In this document: positions 53,888-63,482 of the stretch, piece by piece
Numbering within the stretch: the stretch's first letter is position 1
Layout: every line of letters starts with the position of its first letter
DNA from: CAVZAB01 sp963773155
GTDB lineage: Bacteria > Pseudomonadota > Alphaproteobacteria > Rhizobiales > Beijerinckiaceae
DNA length: 64,000 nt
Reading direction: 5' to 3'
Assembly (NCBI GenBank): GCA_963773155.1
Contig: CAVZAB010000015.1
Coordinates: 1 to 64,000 of the forward strand
Made by a program: the position numbers and the translations under genes
Notes under the pieces: model-generated
The model's database searches: none
Told to the model about the DNA's origin: nothing
The model's input: only the letters and a program-made list of their open reading frames with translations

Positions 53888-54745
53888 TCAATCAACCGGG
53901 CGGCTCACCGAGGACACCTCGCCTGCCCCGGCCGCCAGAATGCGCGCGCAGGCCGTCTCCAGCGGCTCGACCACGACCAGCATGTGATGGCCGTTGGCAT
54001 GCAGCAATGTGGCCGCGTCGGTCATGATCCCGACATGACCCTTCCAAAACACCAGATCGCCGCGGCGCAAGTCGTCCTGGTCAAACCGCAACTTGCGGCC
54101 GAAAGCGCCTTCGATCATGTCGCTGTCACGCGGCACCGGCACGCCGGCTTCCGCAAGCGCCAATTGCACCAGGCCTGAGCAATCGATACCGAGGCTGGTC
54201 CGGCCGCCCCACAGATAGGGGGTGTGCAGAAAGCGCGCCGCGACCTCGACAAAATCCGGCGCGCGCGCTTCGACTGGCACCAGATGATCCGCCCAGACAA
54301 AGCCGCTCTCGATCGCAACAAAAAGCCCAGCCTGATCGATACGATGTACGAGGCTGCCCATCGACAGCGCCGCAACAGGCGGCGGCTTGATGCTGGCGGC
54401 CGGATAAACGAAGGTGCGCAGCGCCGCAACGCGATGGGTCGGCATCAGCCCAAGCGGCGCAAGAGCATTGGCCGGCAGATAGCCGACATAGCCGTCGGTT
54501 TCCAACTGTCCCCAACTCCAACCTTCCTCGTCGGTCTCGTAAATGGTGCAGGTCTCGCCGTACAGGGCCTCGCTGCCAAGCGGTGCGTCGGGCCGCGGCC
54601 GCACCCGCAGCGGCGCCGAGGGCTGGCGCACCATCATCCGCCGTCCTTCGACAAAGCGACGGGCCTCGACGCGGCCACGCAAATGTTCGGCGGCAAGGTC
54701 CGGACGGGCGGGCGTCACCCGCCGATCAAGCGACTCAATCTCCAT
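53888..54745 (-). CDS. NlpC/P60 peptidoglycan hydrolase with SH3-like domains
   Basis: The 285-aa protein has bacterial SH3 regions at about 45-175 (LGSEALYGETCTIYETDEEG, WSWGQLETDGYVGYLP) and a C-terminal NlpC/P60 domain: TSLGIDCSGLVQLALAEAGV with the catalytic Cys, and KGHVGIMTDAATLLHANGHH with the His. The family cleaves D-Glu-DAP bonds. No signal peptide is evident. Its neighbours are a MarR-like gene and an M17 aminopeptidase on the same strand; cell-wall peptide turnover would tie the hydrolase to the peptidase. Confidence 0.9.
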   Translation of the reverse strand: MEIESLDRRVTPARPDLAAEHLRGRVEARRFVEGRRMMVRQPSAPLRVRPRPDAPLGSEALYGETCTIYETDEEGWSWGQLETDGYVGYLPANALAPLGLMPTHRVAALRTFVYPAASIKPPPVAALSMGSLVHRIDQAGLFVAIESGFVWADHLVPVEARAPDFVEVAARFLHTPYLWGGRTSLGIDCSGLVQLALAEAGVPVPRDSDMIEGAFGRKLRFDQDDLRRGDLVFWKGHVGIMTDAATLLHANGHHMLVVVEPLETACARILAAGAGEVSSVSRPVD

Positions 54746-54782
54746 GCGTCACCCTTCCTTCTCCAGCAAGCGGCCATGCCCG

Positions 54783-55145
54783 TCAATCCGGCAGGTCCGC
54801 CGCCTTGGCGACAACGATATCACCGAGGCGTTCAACATAGAGCGCACCCTTTACGGTCCGCTGAACAATGACGTTGCGGCGGTCGTTTTCATCGCGGCGA
54901 CGTGCCAGTAGCTGGTATTTGCCGAGCGTGTCCAGCGCCCGGGTGACTACCGGTTTGGTGACGCTCAGCTTCGCCGCCAGGCCACGCACCGTATGCGGCG
55001 GCGATTCGATGTAGACGATGAGCAGGATCACCAATTGCCGGGTGGTGAAGTCCGGGATCTTGCCCGGCCTGCCGTAGTGCAGCAGCGCGAAAGCTATGTT
55101 GCGCCACAGGAGTAGCGCCTGGGCTGACGCAAGATCGACCGCCAT
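54783..55145 (-). CDS. MarR-like winged-helix regulator
   Basis: The 120-aa protein has a winged helix: TTRQLVILLIVYIESPPHTV, GLAAKLSVTKPVVTRALDTL (recognition helix) and the wing LLARRRDENDRRNVIVQRTV, as in MarR proteins. It is shorter than the usual 140-150 residues, with reduced dimerisation helices. It lies between lap and the NlpC/P60 gene, 37 and 59 bp away, so it probably regulates or is co-transcribed with them. Confidence 0.8.
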   Translation of the reverse strand: MAVDLASAQALLLWRNIAFALLHYGRPGKIPDFTTRQLVILLIVYIESPPHTVRGLAAKLSVTKPVVTRALDTLGKYQLLARRRDENDRRNVIVQRTVKGALYVERLGDIVVAKAADLPD

Positions 55146-55204
55146 CGGGCTTCCGTTCGTTTCGCAGCCGTATTATTCGCATGCCGTGCAGCGGCGCAAG
55201 AGGC

Positions 55205-56611
55205 CTATTGGCGGCCAAAACGGGACTCGATCAAGTCGTACAGGAGACGGGCAACCTGGATCTCGCCGCCCTCCGGCCGCCCTGGCAGGGGTTTCGGGTT
55301 CCAGCCGAAGACGTCGAAATGGGCCCAGGCGATTCCGGCCGCCACGAAACGCCGCAGGAAAAGAGCCGCAGTGATCGAGCCGGCAAACGGACTGCCGCCG
55401 ACGTTGTTGAGCGTCGAAACCTTGCCGTCAAGCCAGGTGTCATAGGGATCCCACAATGGCATCCGCCAGACCGGATCGTGCGATCGGGCGGCATGGGCAG
55501 CGATCGCCTCGGCCAGCGGTTCGTCGTCGGTGTAGAAGGGCGGCAAATCCGGGCCCAGAGCGACCCGCGCGGCCCCGGTCAGCGTGGCAAAATCGAACAG
55601 AAGATCTGGCCCTTCCTCGCTGGCGAGCGCCAGCGCATCGGCGAGGATAAGCCGACCCTCGGCATCGGTATTGCCGACCTCGACGGACGGCCCCTTGCGG
55701 CTCGGATAAATGTCGCCAGGCCGAAAGGCCTGCGCCGAAATGGCGTTTTCGACAATCGGCAGCAGAACCCGCAGCCGCACGTTGAGGCCGGCATCCATGA
55801 TCATCCGCGCCAGGCTCAGTGCGGTTGCCGCCCCGCCCATATCCTTTTTCATCAGCAGCATCGCGGTGTCCGGCTTGATGTCGAGCCCGCCGGTGTCGAA
55901 GCAGACCCCTTTGCCGACCAATGTCACCAGAGGTGCGGCTCGCGACCCCCAACGCATGTCGAAAAGTCGCGGCGCCTGCGCCGCCGCCTTGCCGACGGCA
56001 AAGATCAGCGGGAAATTCTGCTCGAGCAGCGCGCCTCCCTTGATCACCTTCACGCGAGCCCGGTAAGTGCGGGCGAGCCCGGTTGCGGCTGCCTCGAGCG
56101 CATCGGGTCCCATGTCATTGGCCGGCGTATTGATCAGGTCACGGCCCAGAGCGAGGCTCTCGACGAACCGCTCGACGCGCGCCGGATCGACGCCGTCGGG
56201 TGCCAGCAATCGCGGCAGGGCCGCCTCGGATTGCCGGTAGCGAGCGAACCGGTAACAGGAGAGGAGAAAGGCAAGCGCGGCAAGTTCCGGATCGGCCGGC
56301 CGGTTGGCGAACCGATAGGTCGCGGCCGGCAGAAACGTGGCGAGCCTGCCGGGAAGAAACGGATCCCTCTTGCGCACGCCGGCTCCTTCAAGCCCGAAGA
56401 CGACGCAATCGAGCGCGCCGGTCGCGCTGGGGCCAAGGGCAACCCGACCGGGCAATGGCTCGAAAGCGGTTGCCTGCAGAAAGCAGAGCGCCGCATTCGG
56501 CAGTTGGCGGCGAAGCTTCGCCCAATCGTCGTCGGTCACGAACCAGATCGGAATCGCATTGGCCGTCTTGCGGGCAAAGCGCAGCATTGTCGAACCGTCC
56601 TTGGGGCGCAT
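55205..56611 (-). CDS. M17 leucyl aminopeptidase family protein
   Basis: The 468-aa enzyme has VTLVGKGVCFDTGGLDIKPD, LLMKKDMGGAATALSLARMI and the M17 signature VGNTDAEGRLILADALALA. Metal ligands Lys, Asp, Asp and Glu are present. The N-terminal domain is short (about 150 residues), as in the alphaproteobacterial PepA/PepB-like group. It releases N-terminal amino acids in the cytoplasm. The start MRPKDGSTMLRF at 56611 is chosen since upstream residues are unconserved. Confidence 0.9.
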   Translation of the reverse strand: MRPKDGSTMLRFARKTANAIPIWFVTDDDWAKLRRQLPNAALCFLQATAFEPLPGRVALGPSATGALDCVVFGLEGAGVRKRDPFLPGRLATFLPAATYRFANRPADPELAALAFLLSCYRFARYRQSEAALPRLLAPDGVDPARVERFVESLALGRDLINTPANDMGPDALEAAATGLARTYRARVKVIKGGALLEQNFPLIFAVGKAAAQAPRLFDMRWGSRAAPLVTLVGKGVCFDTGGLDIKPDTAMLLMKKDMGGAATALSLARMIMDAGLNVRLRVLLPIVENAISAQAFRPGDIYPSRKGPSVEVGNTDAEGRLILADALALASEEGPDLLFDFATLTGAARVALGPDLPPFYTDDEPLAEAIAAHAARSHDPVWRMPLWDPYDTWLDGKVSTLNNVGGSPFAGSITAALFLRRFVAAGIAWAHFDVFGWNPKPLPGRPEGGEIQVARLLYDLIESRFGRQ

Positions 56612-57018
56612 GGATCCATTCCTGTTGCGAGCGACAGTCCATCTTGCCCGACCCCGGGGAGCGGGAAAAGCCGGCGGACGCCGGCGATTGGGCAACGACG
56701 CCGCGACGATGAACGGGCAGAGCCAGGCTGCCAGCTTCCCGGGATCGGCAACTAGGCTTCGCGCGCACTATATCGAACCGCCGACAAGTGGCGCGAAAGT
56801 TGACGCCAGCCGGTCAACTTTCGCGCGACAATCTGCGTAGCGGAGCCTGCGATCATCGGCACGAGCAGCATGAGAATTGCTGCCACACCTTGGCGGCGGC
56901 CCGTTCGAATCCTGTTGGTAGAGCTCATGACCCGCCGTTCTTACCCGTCGAGCGGATCTTCGCCGCCCCACTCTGGCAAATGGCCTTCAATGATTACAAC
57001 GTCCTAGCGGCAATCGGC

Positions 57019-57043
57019 GTTAACACTCCGTTAGGGTTAACGT
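57019..57043 (+). promoter_or_regulatory. CtrA-like box and inverted repeat upstream of tadD
   Basis: CGTTAAC (57019-57025) and GTTAACG (57037-57043) form a perfect 7-bp inverted repeat. Overlapping it, TTAA-N7-TTAG at 57021-57035 differs in one base from the alphaproteobacterial CtrA consensus TTAA-N7-TTAA. It is about 47 bp before the tadD ATG. The rest of the 478-bp gap from 56612 to 57089 contains no gene I can support. Confidence 0.4.
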
Positions 57044-57089
57044 TTTATTTGTGGGACAGGGCTGTTCCGGCCAATTGAAGCGAGAGTCC

Positions 57090-57899
57090 ATGGCCAAATC
57101 CGTCTTTGCGCGACGCACCGAATTCGTCACGAAAATCATGGCGAGCACCGTCTGCGCCTCGCTTTTGCTCGCCGGCTGCAAGTCGAATGGCGACGTGACT
57201 GGCTCGATCGGCCCGCTCGCCGCCTTGCCTGCCGGTATGGCTGACCTGCGCCAATATTCCGATCAATGGGGGCGCCGCTACGAGGCCAATCCTGGCGATC
57301 GGGTGGCCGCGCTCAATTATGCCCGCTCGCTACGGGCGCTTGGCCAATATACGCAGGCGGTCGCCGTCATGCAGAATGCCTCGATCAAGCATCCGACCGA
57401 CATGGAGGTGCTCGGCGCCTATGGCAAGGCGCTAGCCGACGCCGGCCGGCTGCAGGAAGCGGCCGAAATCCTGCAACGCGCCCACAGCCCGGATCGACCC
57501 AATCCCGACATTCTCTCGGCGCAGGGTTCGGTCGCCGATCAGCTTGGCGAGCACGAGGAGGCGCGCCGTCTCTATCTAACGGCCTTGAAAATCACCCCGA
57601 ACAGCGCCCCCATTCTATCCAATCTCGGCCTCTCCTACGCTTTGTCTAAACAGCTCGGCGAAGCGGACGCGACCTTGCGCCAGGCGGTCGCCTGTCCCGA
57701 TGCGGATGCGAGGGTCCGCCAGAATCTGGCCCTCGTTCTGGCACTCGAAGGCAAGTTCGTCGAGGCCGAACAGATTTCGCAGCGCGATCTCTCGCCGGCT
57801 GATGCCGCGGCCAATGTCGCGGCCATCCGGACAATGATTTCGCAATCCAACACCTGGCGCGACATTCAGAAGGCCGGCGCGAAGAAACCGGCCGGTTGA
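57090..57899 (+). CDS. tadD: TadD-like TPR lipoprotein of the Tad pilus
   Basis: The 269-aa protein has a lipoprotein signal with lipobox LLLAGC (Cys about residue 30), then four to five TPR units (DRVAALNYARSLRALGQYTQ; DMEVLGAYGKALADAGRLQE; APILSNLGLSYALSKQLGEA; VRQNLALVLALEGKFVEAEQ). TadD is thought to be a pilotin-like outer-membrane lipoprotein. It lies convergent to tadC with an 8-bp gap, unlike the usual co-directional tadABCD order. Confidence 0.85.
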   Translation: MAKSVFARRTEFVTKIMASTVCASLLLAGCKSNGDVTGSIGPLAALPAGMADLRQYSDQWGRRYEANPGDRVAALNYARSLRALGQYTQAVAVMQNASIKHPTDMEVLGAYGKALADAGRLQEAAEILQRAHSPDRPNPDILSAQGSVADQLGEHEEARRLYLTALKITPNSAPILSNLGLSYALSKQLGEADATLRQAVACPDADARVRQNLALVLALEGKFVEAEQISQRDLSPADAAANVAAIRTMISQSNTWRDIQKAGAKKPAG

Positions 57900-57907
57900 T
57901 ACTTTGC

Positions 57908-58885
57908 CTAGCCCCAGCCAAATCCCTGGATCACCGCCGGCGACACGATAACGACCAACAGCACCGGCAGGAAGAAGACGATCATCGGCACCGTCAATTT
58001 CGGCGGCAGCGATGCCGCCTTTTTTTCGGCGGCCAGCATACGCATGTCGCGGCTTTCCTGCGAGACCACCCGCAGGGCATTGCCGAGCGGCGTGCCGTAG
58101 CGCTCGGCCTGGATCAGCACGGTGACGATCTGCTTGACCGAATCGAGCCCCGTCCGGTTGGCAAAATTCTCGTAGGCGGAGCGGCGCTCGGGCAGATAGG
58201 ACAATTCGGCGGTGGTCAAGGTCAATTCCTCCGCCATCGGCACCGACTGGGTGCCGATTTCCTGACTCACCTTGCGGAAGGCCTGTTCGATCGACATGCC
58301 CGATTCAACACAGATCAACAGAAGATCGAGCGTGTCGGGAAAGGCGCGGCGCATGGAAAACTGGCGTTTGCCGGTTGCGTTCGACAAGAAGATCTCGGGC
58401 GCCTTGATGCCGAGATAGGCGGCGGCGACGCAAATGGCGACCTTCATCATCAGCGGCAGATCGAAGGCTGCGATGATGAAGAGATAGAACAGCGCCGCAA
58501 TAAAGGTGATGATCGGCGTAACCATCCGGAAGAACAAAAAGGCAATCTCCGACTGCGGCCCGCGATAGCCGGCCATCGCAAGCTGTTGTTTGGCGCGCTC
58601 GGTGCCGAGCCATTTCGACAGGCTGAAGCTCTCGACGATTTGCTTCATAAAGGCCTTGGGCTCCTGGCGGAGCGAGACCTTGCTCTGGCCCTTGGCCATC
58701 CGCTCGCGCTCGCGCGCCCTGATTCGATCGCGTTCGAGCGCCACCGCCCGCATCCGCCGTCCCAGAACGTCGGTCTCCAAGAGCGGCATCGCCAGGGTCA
58801 GAACGGTTGCGGCCGCCGCAATCGCGATCAACAGGCTCAGCATGAAGCCCGGATCGGTCAGCCGTTCGTGTATCAATCCAAGCAT
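57908..58885 (-). CDS. tadC: Tad pilus inner-membrane platform protein TadC
   Basis: The 325-aa protein has an N-terminal helix (FMLSLLIAIAAAATVLTLAM), a T2SF domain (AFPDTLDLLLICVESGMSIE, then QAFRKVSQEI) and a C-terminal helix pair (VPMIVFFLPVLLVVIVSPAV). It forms the polytopic base with TadB. The start at 58885, 11 bp after tadB, is chosen; a longer frame overlaps tadB. Confidence 0.93.
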   Translation of the reverse strand: MLGLIHERLTDPGFMLSLLIAIAAAATVLTLAMPLLETDVLGRRMRAVALERDRIRARERERMAKGQSKVSLRQEPKAFMKQIVESFSLSKWLGTERAKQQLAMAGYRGPQSEIAFLFFRMVTPIITFIAALFYLFIIAAFDLPLMMKVAICVAAAYLGIKAPEIFLSNATGKRQFSMRRAFPDTLDLLLICVESGMSIEQAFRKVSQEIGTQSVPMAEELTLTTAELSYLPERRSAYENFANRTGLDSVKQIVTVLIQAERYGTPLGNALRVVSQESRDMRMLAAEKKAASLPPKLTVPMIVFFLPVLLVVIVSPAVIQGFGWG

Positions 58886-58896
58886 GGTTTGCCCCG

Positions 58897-59871
58897 TCAG
58901 ATATCGAAATTGATCATCTTGCGCATCATCATGACGCCGACACTCATCCAGAAGCCGCAGCCGACCAGCGCCATCTGGCCCGCATGGGTCTTCCAAAGGA
59001 GCTCGATATAGGTCGGGGACGTCAGATAGACCATGAAAGCCACGATAAAAGGCAGCGCGCCGATAATGCCGGCCGACGATTTGGCTTCCATCGACATCGC
59101 ATTGATCTTCACCCGCATGCGCTTGCGGTCGCGCAGGACCTTGGAAAGATTGCCAAGCGTCTCCGACAAATTGCCGCCCGCCTTCTGCTGAATATTGATG
59201 ACGATCGAAAAGAATTTGGCCTCGGCGACCGGCACCCGTTCGACAATCCGGTCGACCGCCTCGCCGAGGCCTAACCCCATGGTCTGCGCCTCGACTATGT
59301 TGCGAAACTCGCTGCGGACCGGCTCGGATGCCTCGCTCGAAATGATCCGCAGACAATCGCCGAGCGGCAGGCCCGCCTTGATGCCGCGCACGATGACGTC
59401 GATCGCATTGGGAAATTCCAAGATGAACTTGTTCATCCGGCGCTTGCGTAGATAGCCGAGCAACCAGGCCGGAAAGCCGAGCGCGCCGATCGCCGCGGCC
59501 GGCGGAACGAGAAGCCGGTTCGCCGACAGAAAATAAATCACGACCCCAAATACGCCGCCCATGGCTGCGCTAAAAAGATAATAGCGCTGCCGGTTCCAAT
59601 CGAGTCCCGCCTGAGCAAGTCGCGCATCGAGGGTAAGGCGCTTCGACTTGCTACGCGATTCGAGTTCCTTCAGACTCTCGGTGATCTGTTTGCGCCGATT
59701 ATCCTTGTCGAGGTTTCGATCGCCAGAGCGCCGCGCGGTCGTCGAACTGAGCGCCGCCTGACGCTTTTCAGCCTTGATATCCCCGGAAAGATAGGGGTAG
59801 ACCACGGCATAGAAAATGCCTCCCGCCGCCATCGTCGCCAGGCTGCTGAGGACGAGCACATTCGTGTTCAT
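58897..59871 (-). CDS. tadB: Tad pilus inner-membrane platform protein TadB
   Basis: The 324-aa protein has an N-terminal helix (SLATMAAGGIFYAVVYPYL), a linker, a second hydrophobic pair, a T2SF domain (FILEFPNAIDVIVRGIKAGL, PLGDCLRIIS) and C-terminal helices. It is a GspF-like partner of TadC. The gene lies 42 bp behind cpaF in the operon. Confidence 0.93.
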   Translation of the reverse strand: MNTNVLVLSSLATMAAGGIFYAVVYPYLSGDIKAEKRQAALSSTTARRSGDRNLDKDNRRKQITESLKELESRSKSKRLTLDARLAQAGLDWNRQRYYLFSAAMGGVFGVVIYFLSANRLLVPPAAAIGALGFPAWLLGYLRKRRMNKFILEFPNAIDVIVRGIKAGLPLGDCLRIISSEASEPVRSEFRNIVEAQTMGLGLGEAVDRIVERVPVAEAKFFSIVINIQQKAGGNLSETLGNLSKVLRDRKRMRVKINAMSMEAKSSAGIIGALPFIVAFMVYLTSPTYIELLWKTHAGQMALVGCGFWMSVGVMMMRKMINFDI

Positions 59872-59913
59872 CGCCTATACTCCTATACGCCAACACCCTG
59901 CCCGTCGCACGGG

Positions 59914-61365
59914 TTATGTATGTGTCTTCAGTTCGGCCGCATCGAGTGCGGCGGCGAGCCGCTCTTCCTCGCCGAAATACCGCGCCCGGTCCCAGAACCG
60001 TGGCCGCCCGACCCCGGTCGAACGGTGCACTCCGCGCAGTTTCCCCTGCGCATCCTCGCCAAGAATCTCGTAGACGAAGAGGTCCTGGGTGATGATCACT
60101 TCGCCTTCCATGCCGAGCACCTCGGTCAGATGAGTGATCCGCCGCGAACCATCACGCAAACGCGCAGCCTGGATGATGACATCGACAGAGGAGACGATCA
60201 TTTCGCGAATGGTCTTCGAGGGCAGGGCGAAGCCGCCCATGGTGATCATCGATTCCAGACGCGAGAGTCCTTCGCGCGGCGAATTGGCGTGCAATGTTCC
60301 CATCGAACCGTCATGGCCGGTGTTCATGGCCTGCAACAGGTCGAAGGCCTCCGGGCCGCGCACCTCGCCGACGATGATCCGTTCCGGCCGCATACGCAGA
60401 CAGTTCTTGACGAGATCGCGCATTGAAATCTGACCGCTTCCCTCGAGATTCGGTGGGCGGGTCTCGAGCCGCACGACATGCGGCTGCTGCAATTGCAATT
60501 CGGCGGCGTCCTCGCAGGTGATCACTCGTTCGTCATTGTCGATATAATTGGTCAGGCAGTTCAGCAGCGTCGTCTTGCCCGAGCCGGTTCCGCCGACGAT
60601 CAGCACGTTACAGCGGACCCGCCCGACGATTTTCAGGATTTCGGCCCCCTCCGGCGAAATTGCTCCGAAACGGACCAATTGATCGAGCGTCAACTTGTCC
60701 TTCTTGAACTTACGAATGGTCAGTGCGGGACCATCGATGGCAAGCGGCGGGGCGATGACGTTGACGCGCGAGCCGTCGGGAAGGCGCGCGTCGCAGATCG
60801 GCGAAGTATCATCGACGCGGCGGCCGACCTGGGAGACGATCCGCTGGCAAATGTTCATCAGCTGCGAATTGTCGCGGAAGCGGATGTTGGTCAACTGGAT
60901 CTTGCCGCCAACCTCGATATAGGTCTTGTGGGCGCCGTTGACCATAATATCCGCTATGTCGTCGCGGGCGAGAAGCGGCTCGAGCGGCCCATAGCCCAAA
61001 ACGTCGTTGCAAATATCGTCGAGCAATTCTTCTTGCTCGGAGATCGACATCACGACATTCTTGATGATGATGATCTCGTTGACAATATCGCGGATTTCCT
61101 CGCGCGCGCTGTCGCTGTCGAGCTTCGACAATTGCGACAGATCGATCGCCTCGATCAGCGCCCCGAAAATCATGCTCTTGGTCTGATAATATTCCTCGGA
61201 ATGGTGTCGGACCTCGGGAGCGGCGGCGACCACTGCGACCGGCGCCGGGGCCGATCCGCTCGGCGTGAAGACGGGCGCCGGGGTACGGAGCTCGAGCGCC
61301 GCCGGGTTGGGCGCGATTTTCTGGCCAGCCTCCGATGGCGCGGCGCTCGAACGTTTGCCAAACAT
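59914..61365 (-). CDS. cpaF: Tad pilus assembly ATPase CpaF/TadA
   Basis: The 483-aa secretion ATPase has Walker A LIVGGTGSGKTTLLNCLTN, the Asp box region (ITCEDAAELQL), Walker B LRMRPERIIVGEVRGPEA and the His box NTGHDGSMGTLHANSPREGL. It powers Flp pilin export and assembly. The N-terminal 60 residues are a Pro/Ala-rich linker. Confidence 0.95.
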   Translation of the reverse strand: MFGKRSSAAPSEAGQKIAPNPAALELRTPAPVFTPSGSAPAPVAVVAAAPEVRHHSEEYYQTKSMIFGALIEAIDLSQLSKLDSDSAREEIRDIVNEIIIIKNVVMSISEQEELLDDICNDVLGYGPLEPLLARDDIADIMVNGAHKTYIEVGGKIQLTNIRFRDNSQLMNICQRIVSQVGRRVDDTSPICDARLPDGSRVNVIAPPLAIDGPALTIRKFKKDKLTLDQLVRFGAISPEGAEILKIVGRVRCNVLIVGGTGSGKTTLLNCLTNYIDNDERVITCEDAAELQLQQPHVVRLETRPPNLEGSGQISMRDLVKNCLRMRPERIIVGEVRGPEAFDLLQAMNTGHDGSMGTLHANSPREGLSRLESMITMGGFALPSKTIREMIVSSVDVIIQAARLRDGSRRITHLTEVLGMEGEVIITQDLFVYEILGEDAQGKLRGVHRSTGVGRPRFWDRARYFGEEERLAAALDAAELKTHT

Positions 61366-61418
61366 CGACAGGCCTTCCTCCTAACGAACGAAAACGGTGG
61401 GACGGACGTGCATGAAGG

Positions 61419-62690
61419 CTATGCTCGCTTTCGCGTGAATCGGGACATTAGCGGGTCGAGAAGCGTGCGTTTCGACCGACGAGCCTCCGAGCGGCCGGTC
61501 ACCAGCCGGGACACCTCAGACAGCATCTCGGCAATCTTGTGGTTGGCATCGACCTCGGCGATCATCTGACCATTGTTGGCGGCGGTGCCGAACAATTTGG
61601 CGTCATGGGGAATGATGACCGATGCCTCGAGTTCGACAGCCTTGGCGAAATCCTTGATCGAGATTTCAGGCCGCTTGGCGACGCCGACGCCGTTCAGAAC
61701 GAGGCGTGGCTTGATGTCGTTTGGCCGGGCAGTCCGCAACGTGTCGAGGATGTTTTTGGCATTGCGCAGATTGGCAAGATCGGGTGCGGCGACGAGGACC
61801 ACCTCGTCGGCGCCGACCAGCATCCGCCTGGTCCAGGATGTCCACATATGCGGTACGTCGAGAACAATGCACGGCACCGTACTGCGCAAAATGTCGAGAA
61901 TGCCGTCGAACGAGGTTTCCTGGAAATCGTACATCCGATCGAGGGTCGCCGGCGCCGCCAAAATGCTCAATTTTTCGCTGCATTTGGACAAGAGCCGGTC
62001 GATCAGATTGGCATCGAGCCGGTCCGGCGCATAGACTGCTTCAGCTATGCCCTGCGGCGGATCCTGGTTGAAGTCGAGGCCGGCGGTGCCGAAAGCGAGA
62101 TCCATGTCGACGACGACAGTGGCGACATCGAGATCGCGGGCGATCGACCAGGCGAGATTATGGGCGATGGTCGAAGCGCCGACCCCGCCTTTGACACCGG
62201 CGACGGCGATCAGCCGTCCGACCGGTTCGGCGCCGGGATGGGAATAGAGATGCGAAAGAGTCCGCACGAAATCCATCACGGAAAAAGGCGCGACAAGATA
62301 TTCGCTGACGCCCCGCGCCATCAAGTCACGATATAGGATAATATCGTTGATCCGGCCGGTGACGACCACCTTCGTACCCGGATCGCAATATTCCGCCAGC
62401 CTGTCGAGATGGGCCAGAAGCTCGCCGCGCTCGGCGCCAGCCTCAATGGTGATAACATTGGGCGTCGGCGAGGTCTGATAGGCCTCGACCGCTGCGGCGG
62501 CACCACCCATGTGGACCTTCACATGGGCCTTGTCCATCCGCCGGTCGCCAATTGCCTCCTGGATCATGGCCGCAACCTCGGGCGTCTCGCAGAACGCCTG
62601 CAGGGAGATCCGTGGCACCGGCACGATCAGATTGGTTGGGTCGCTATCGCGCTCGACCACGACGGCGTCTTGCTCACGCGCCATGCGCAT
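61419..62690 (-). CDS. cpaE: Pilus assembly protein CpaE (MinD-like ATPase)
   Basis: The 423-aa protein has an N-terminal receiver-like domain lacking clear phospho-Asp residues (about 20-150) and a ParA/MinD ATPase domain (AVAGVKGGVGASTIAHNLA, deviant Walker A; VVVDMDLAFGTAGLDFNQ; CIVLDVPHMW). It localises the Tad machine to the pole in Caulobacter. The start ATG at 62690 shares its last base context with the cpaD stop (TGATG). Confidence 0.93.
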   Translation of the reverse strand: MRMAREQDAVVVERDSDPTNLIVPVPRISLQAFCETPEVAAMIQEAIGDRRMDKAHVKVHMGGAAAAVEAYQTSPTPNVITIEAGAERGELLAHLDRLAEYCDPGTKVVVTGRINDIILYRDLMARGVSEYLVAPFSVMDFVRTLSHLYSHPGAEPVGRLIAVAGVKGGVGASTIAHNLAWSIARDLDVATVVVDMDLAFGTAGLDFNQDPPQGIAEAVYAPDRLDANLIDRLLSKCSEKLSILAAPATLDRMYDFQETSFDGILDILRSTVPCIVLDVPHMWTSWTRRMLVGADEVVLVAAPDLANLRNAKNILDTLRTARPNDIKPRLVLNGVGVAKRPEISIKDFAKAVELEASVIIPHDAKLFGTAANNGQMIAEVDANHKIAEMLSEVSRLVTGRSEARRSKRTLLDPLMSRFTRKRA

Positions 62691-63439
62691 CAGTTCCCCC
62701 CTCCGATATTGCCGATCGTGGTGTTCATCAGCGACCAGGCCGTCGACGGATCCTTGCCGTTGCGCATCGCCTCGATGGCGCGGGTGCGAAGCTGGACGTC
62801 GCTTGGCGTCTCGGTCCGCGGTCCAACCAGATCGCGCGGATCGTCGACCTGCGCCGTCAGAGTGGTTTGCGTCGCGCAGCCGAAGTTCCAATAGGGCTTG
62901 TTTTCCCAGCCCTGCATCGTGCTGCCAGAGGCAAGATCGCTCGGCCATTGGCCGCATTGGGAGGCGACGGCAGCCTTCAGCCCGACATAGCTCAGCCGTA
63001 CCGGCGCCGCGAGCGAGGGATCGGTAATGCGGTAATCACCGACATTGATCGAACCGCGGGCACCGCCCTCGACCAGCGCCCGCCGGATCGAGGGCAGTGC
63101 AGCGCGCACTGCGGCGTCGTCCTCGGTACCGCGCGGAAACAAGATGGTGATCTGGCCGTGACCGCGCGCCTTGTAGCGGCCGGCGAAGCTGCGGACGTCG
63201 GCATAGGAGCGCAAATCGAGGCTGCCGCCGCCATTGGCGCCCGACACGAAAATGTCGAGTGTCTGCGGGGCTTCGGCCAGGACGACCGGATGGCGCTGCC
63301 GGTAATCGTCGGGGATGACCGAACCGGTGACGATTCTGTCGGGCCCGGAACAGGCGGCCAACGGCAGCGCCAGCAACCAGAGGAGACAGGGCATCAAGCC
63401 CCGGCTGGTGTCCGCTTTCGGATTTTGCTTCGTCGCCAT
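62690..63439 (-). CDS. cpaD: Pilus assembly lipoprotein CpaD
   Basis: The 249-aa lipoprotein has signal LPCLLWLLALPLAACSG-like sequence (MPCLLWLLALPLAACSG) with lipobox Cys at about residue 30. The CpaD domain follows (DDYRQRHPVVLAEAPQTLDI near the start; NFGCATQTTLTAQVDDPRDL near the end). It accompanies the CpaC secretin. It is coupled to cpaE by TGATG. Confidence 0.92.
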   Translation of the reverse strand: MATKQNPKADTSRGLMPCLLWLLALPLAACSGPDRIVTGSVIPDDYRQRHPVVLAEAPQTLDIFVSGANGGGSLDLRSYADVRSFAGRYKARGHGQITILFPRGTEDDAAVRAALPSIRRALVEGGARGSINVGDYRITDPSLAAPVRLSYVGLKAAVASQCGQWPSDLASGSTMQGWENKPYWNFGCATQTTLTAQVDDPRDLVGPRTETPSDVQLRTRAIEAMRNGKDPSTAWSLMNTTIGNIGGGN

Positions 63440-63482
63440 GATCGAACTTTCTCGCTGGTCAAGAGGTGGCAGCCGGGCGGAC

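Noticed and set aside
55181..56755. Long plus-strand ORF opposite the aminopeptidase gene
   Set aside because: It is an antisense shadow of a high-GC gene: no family motif, while the minus strand carries the complete M17 signature.
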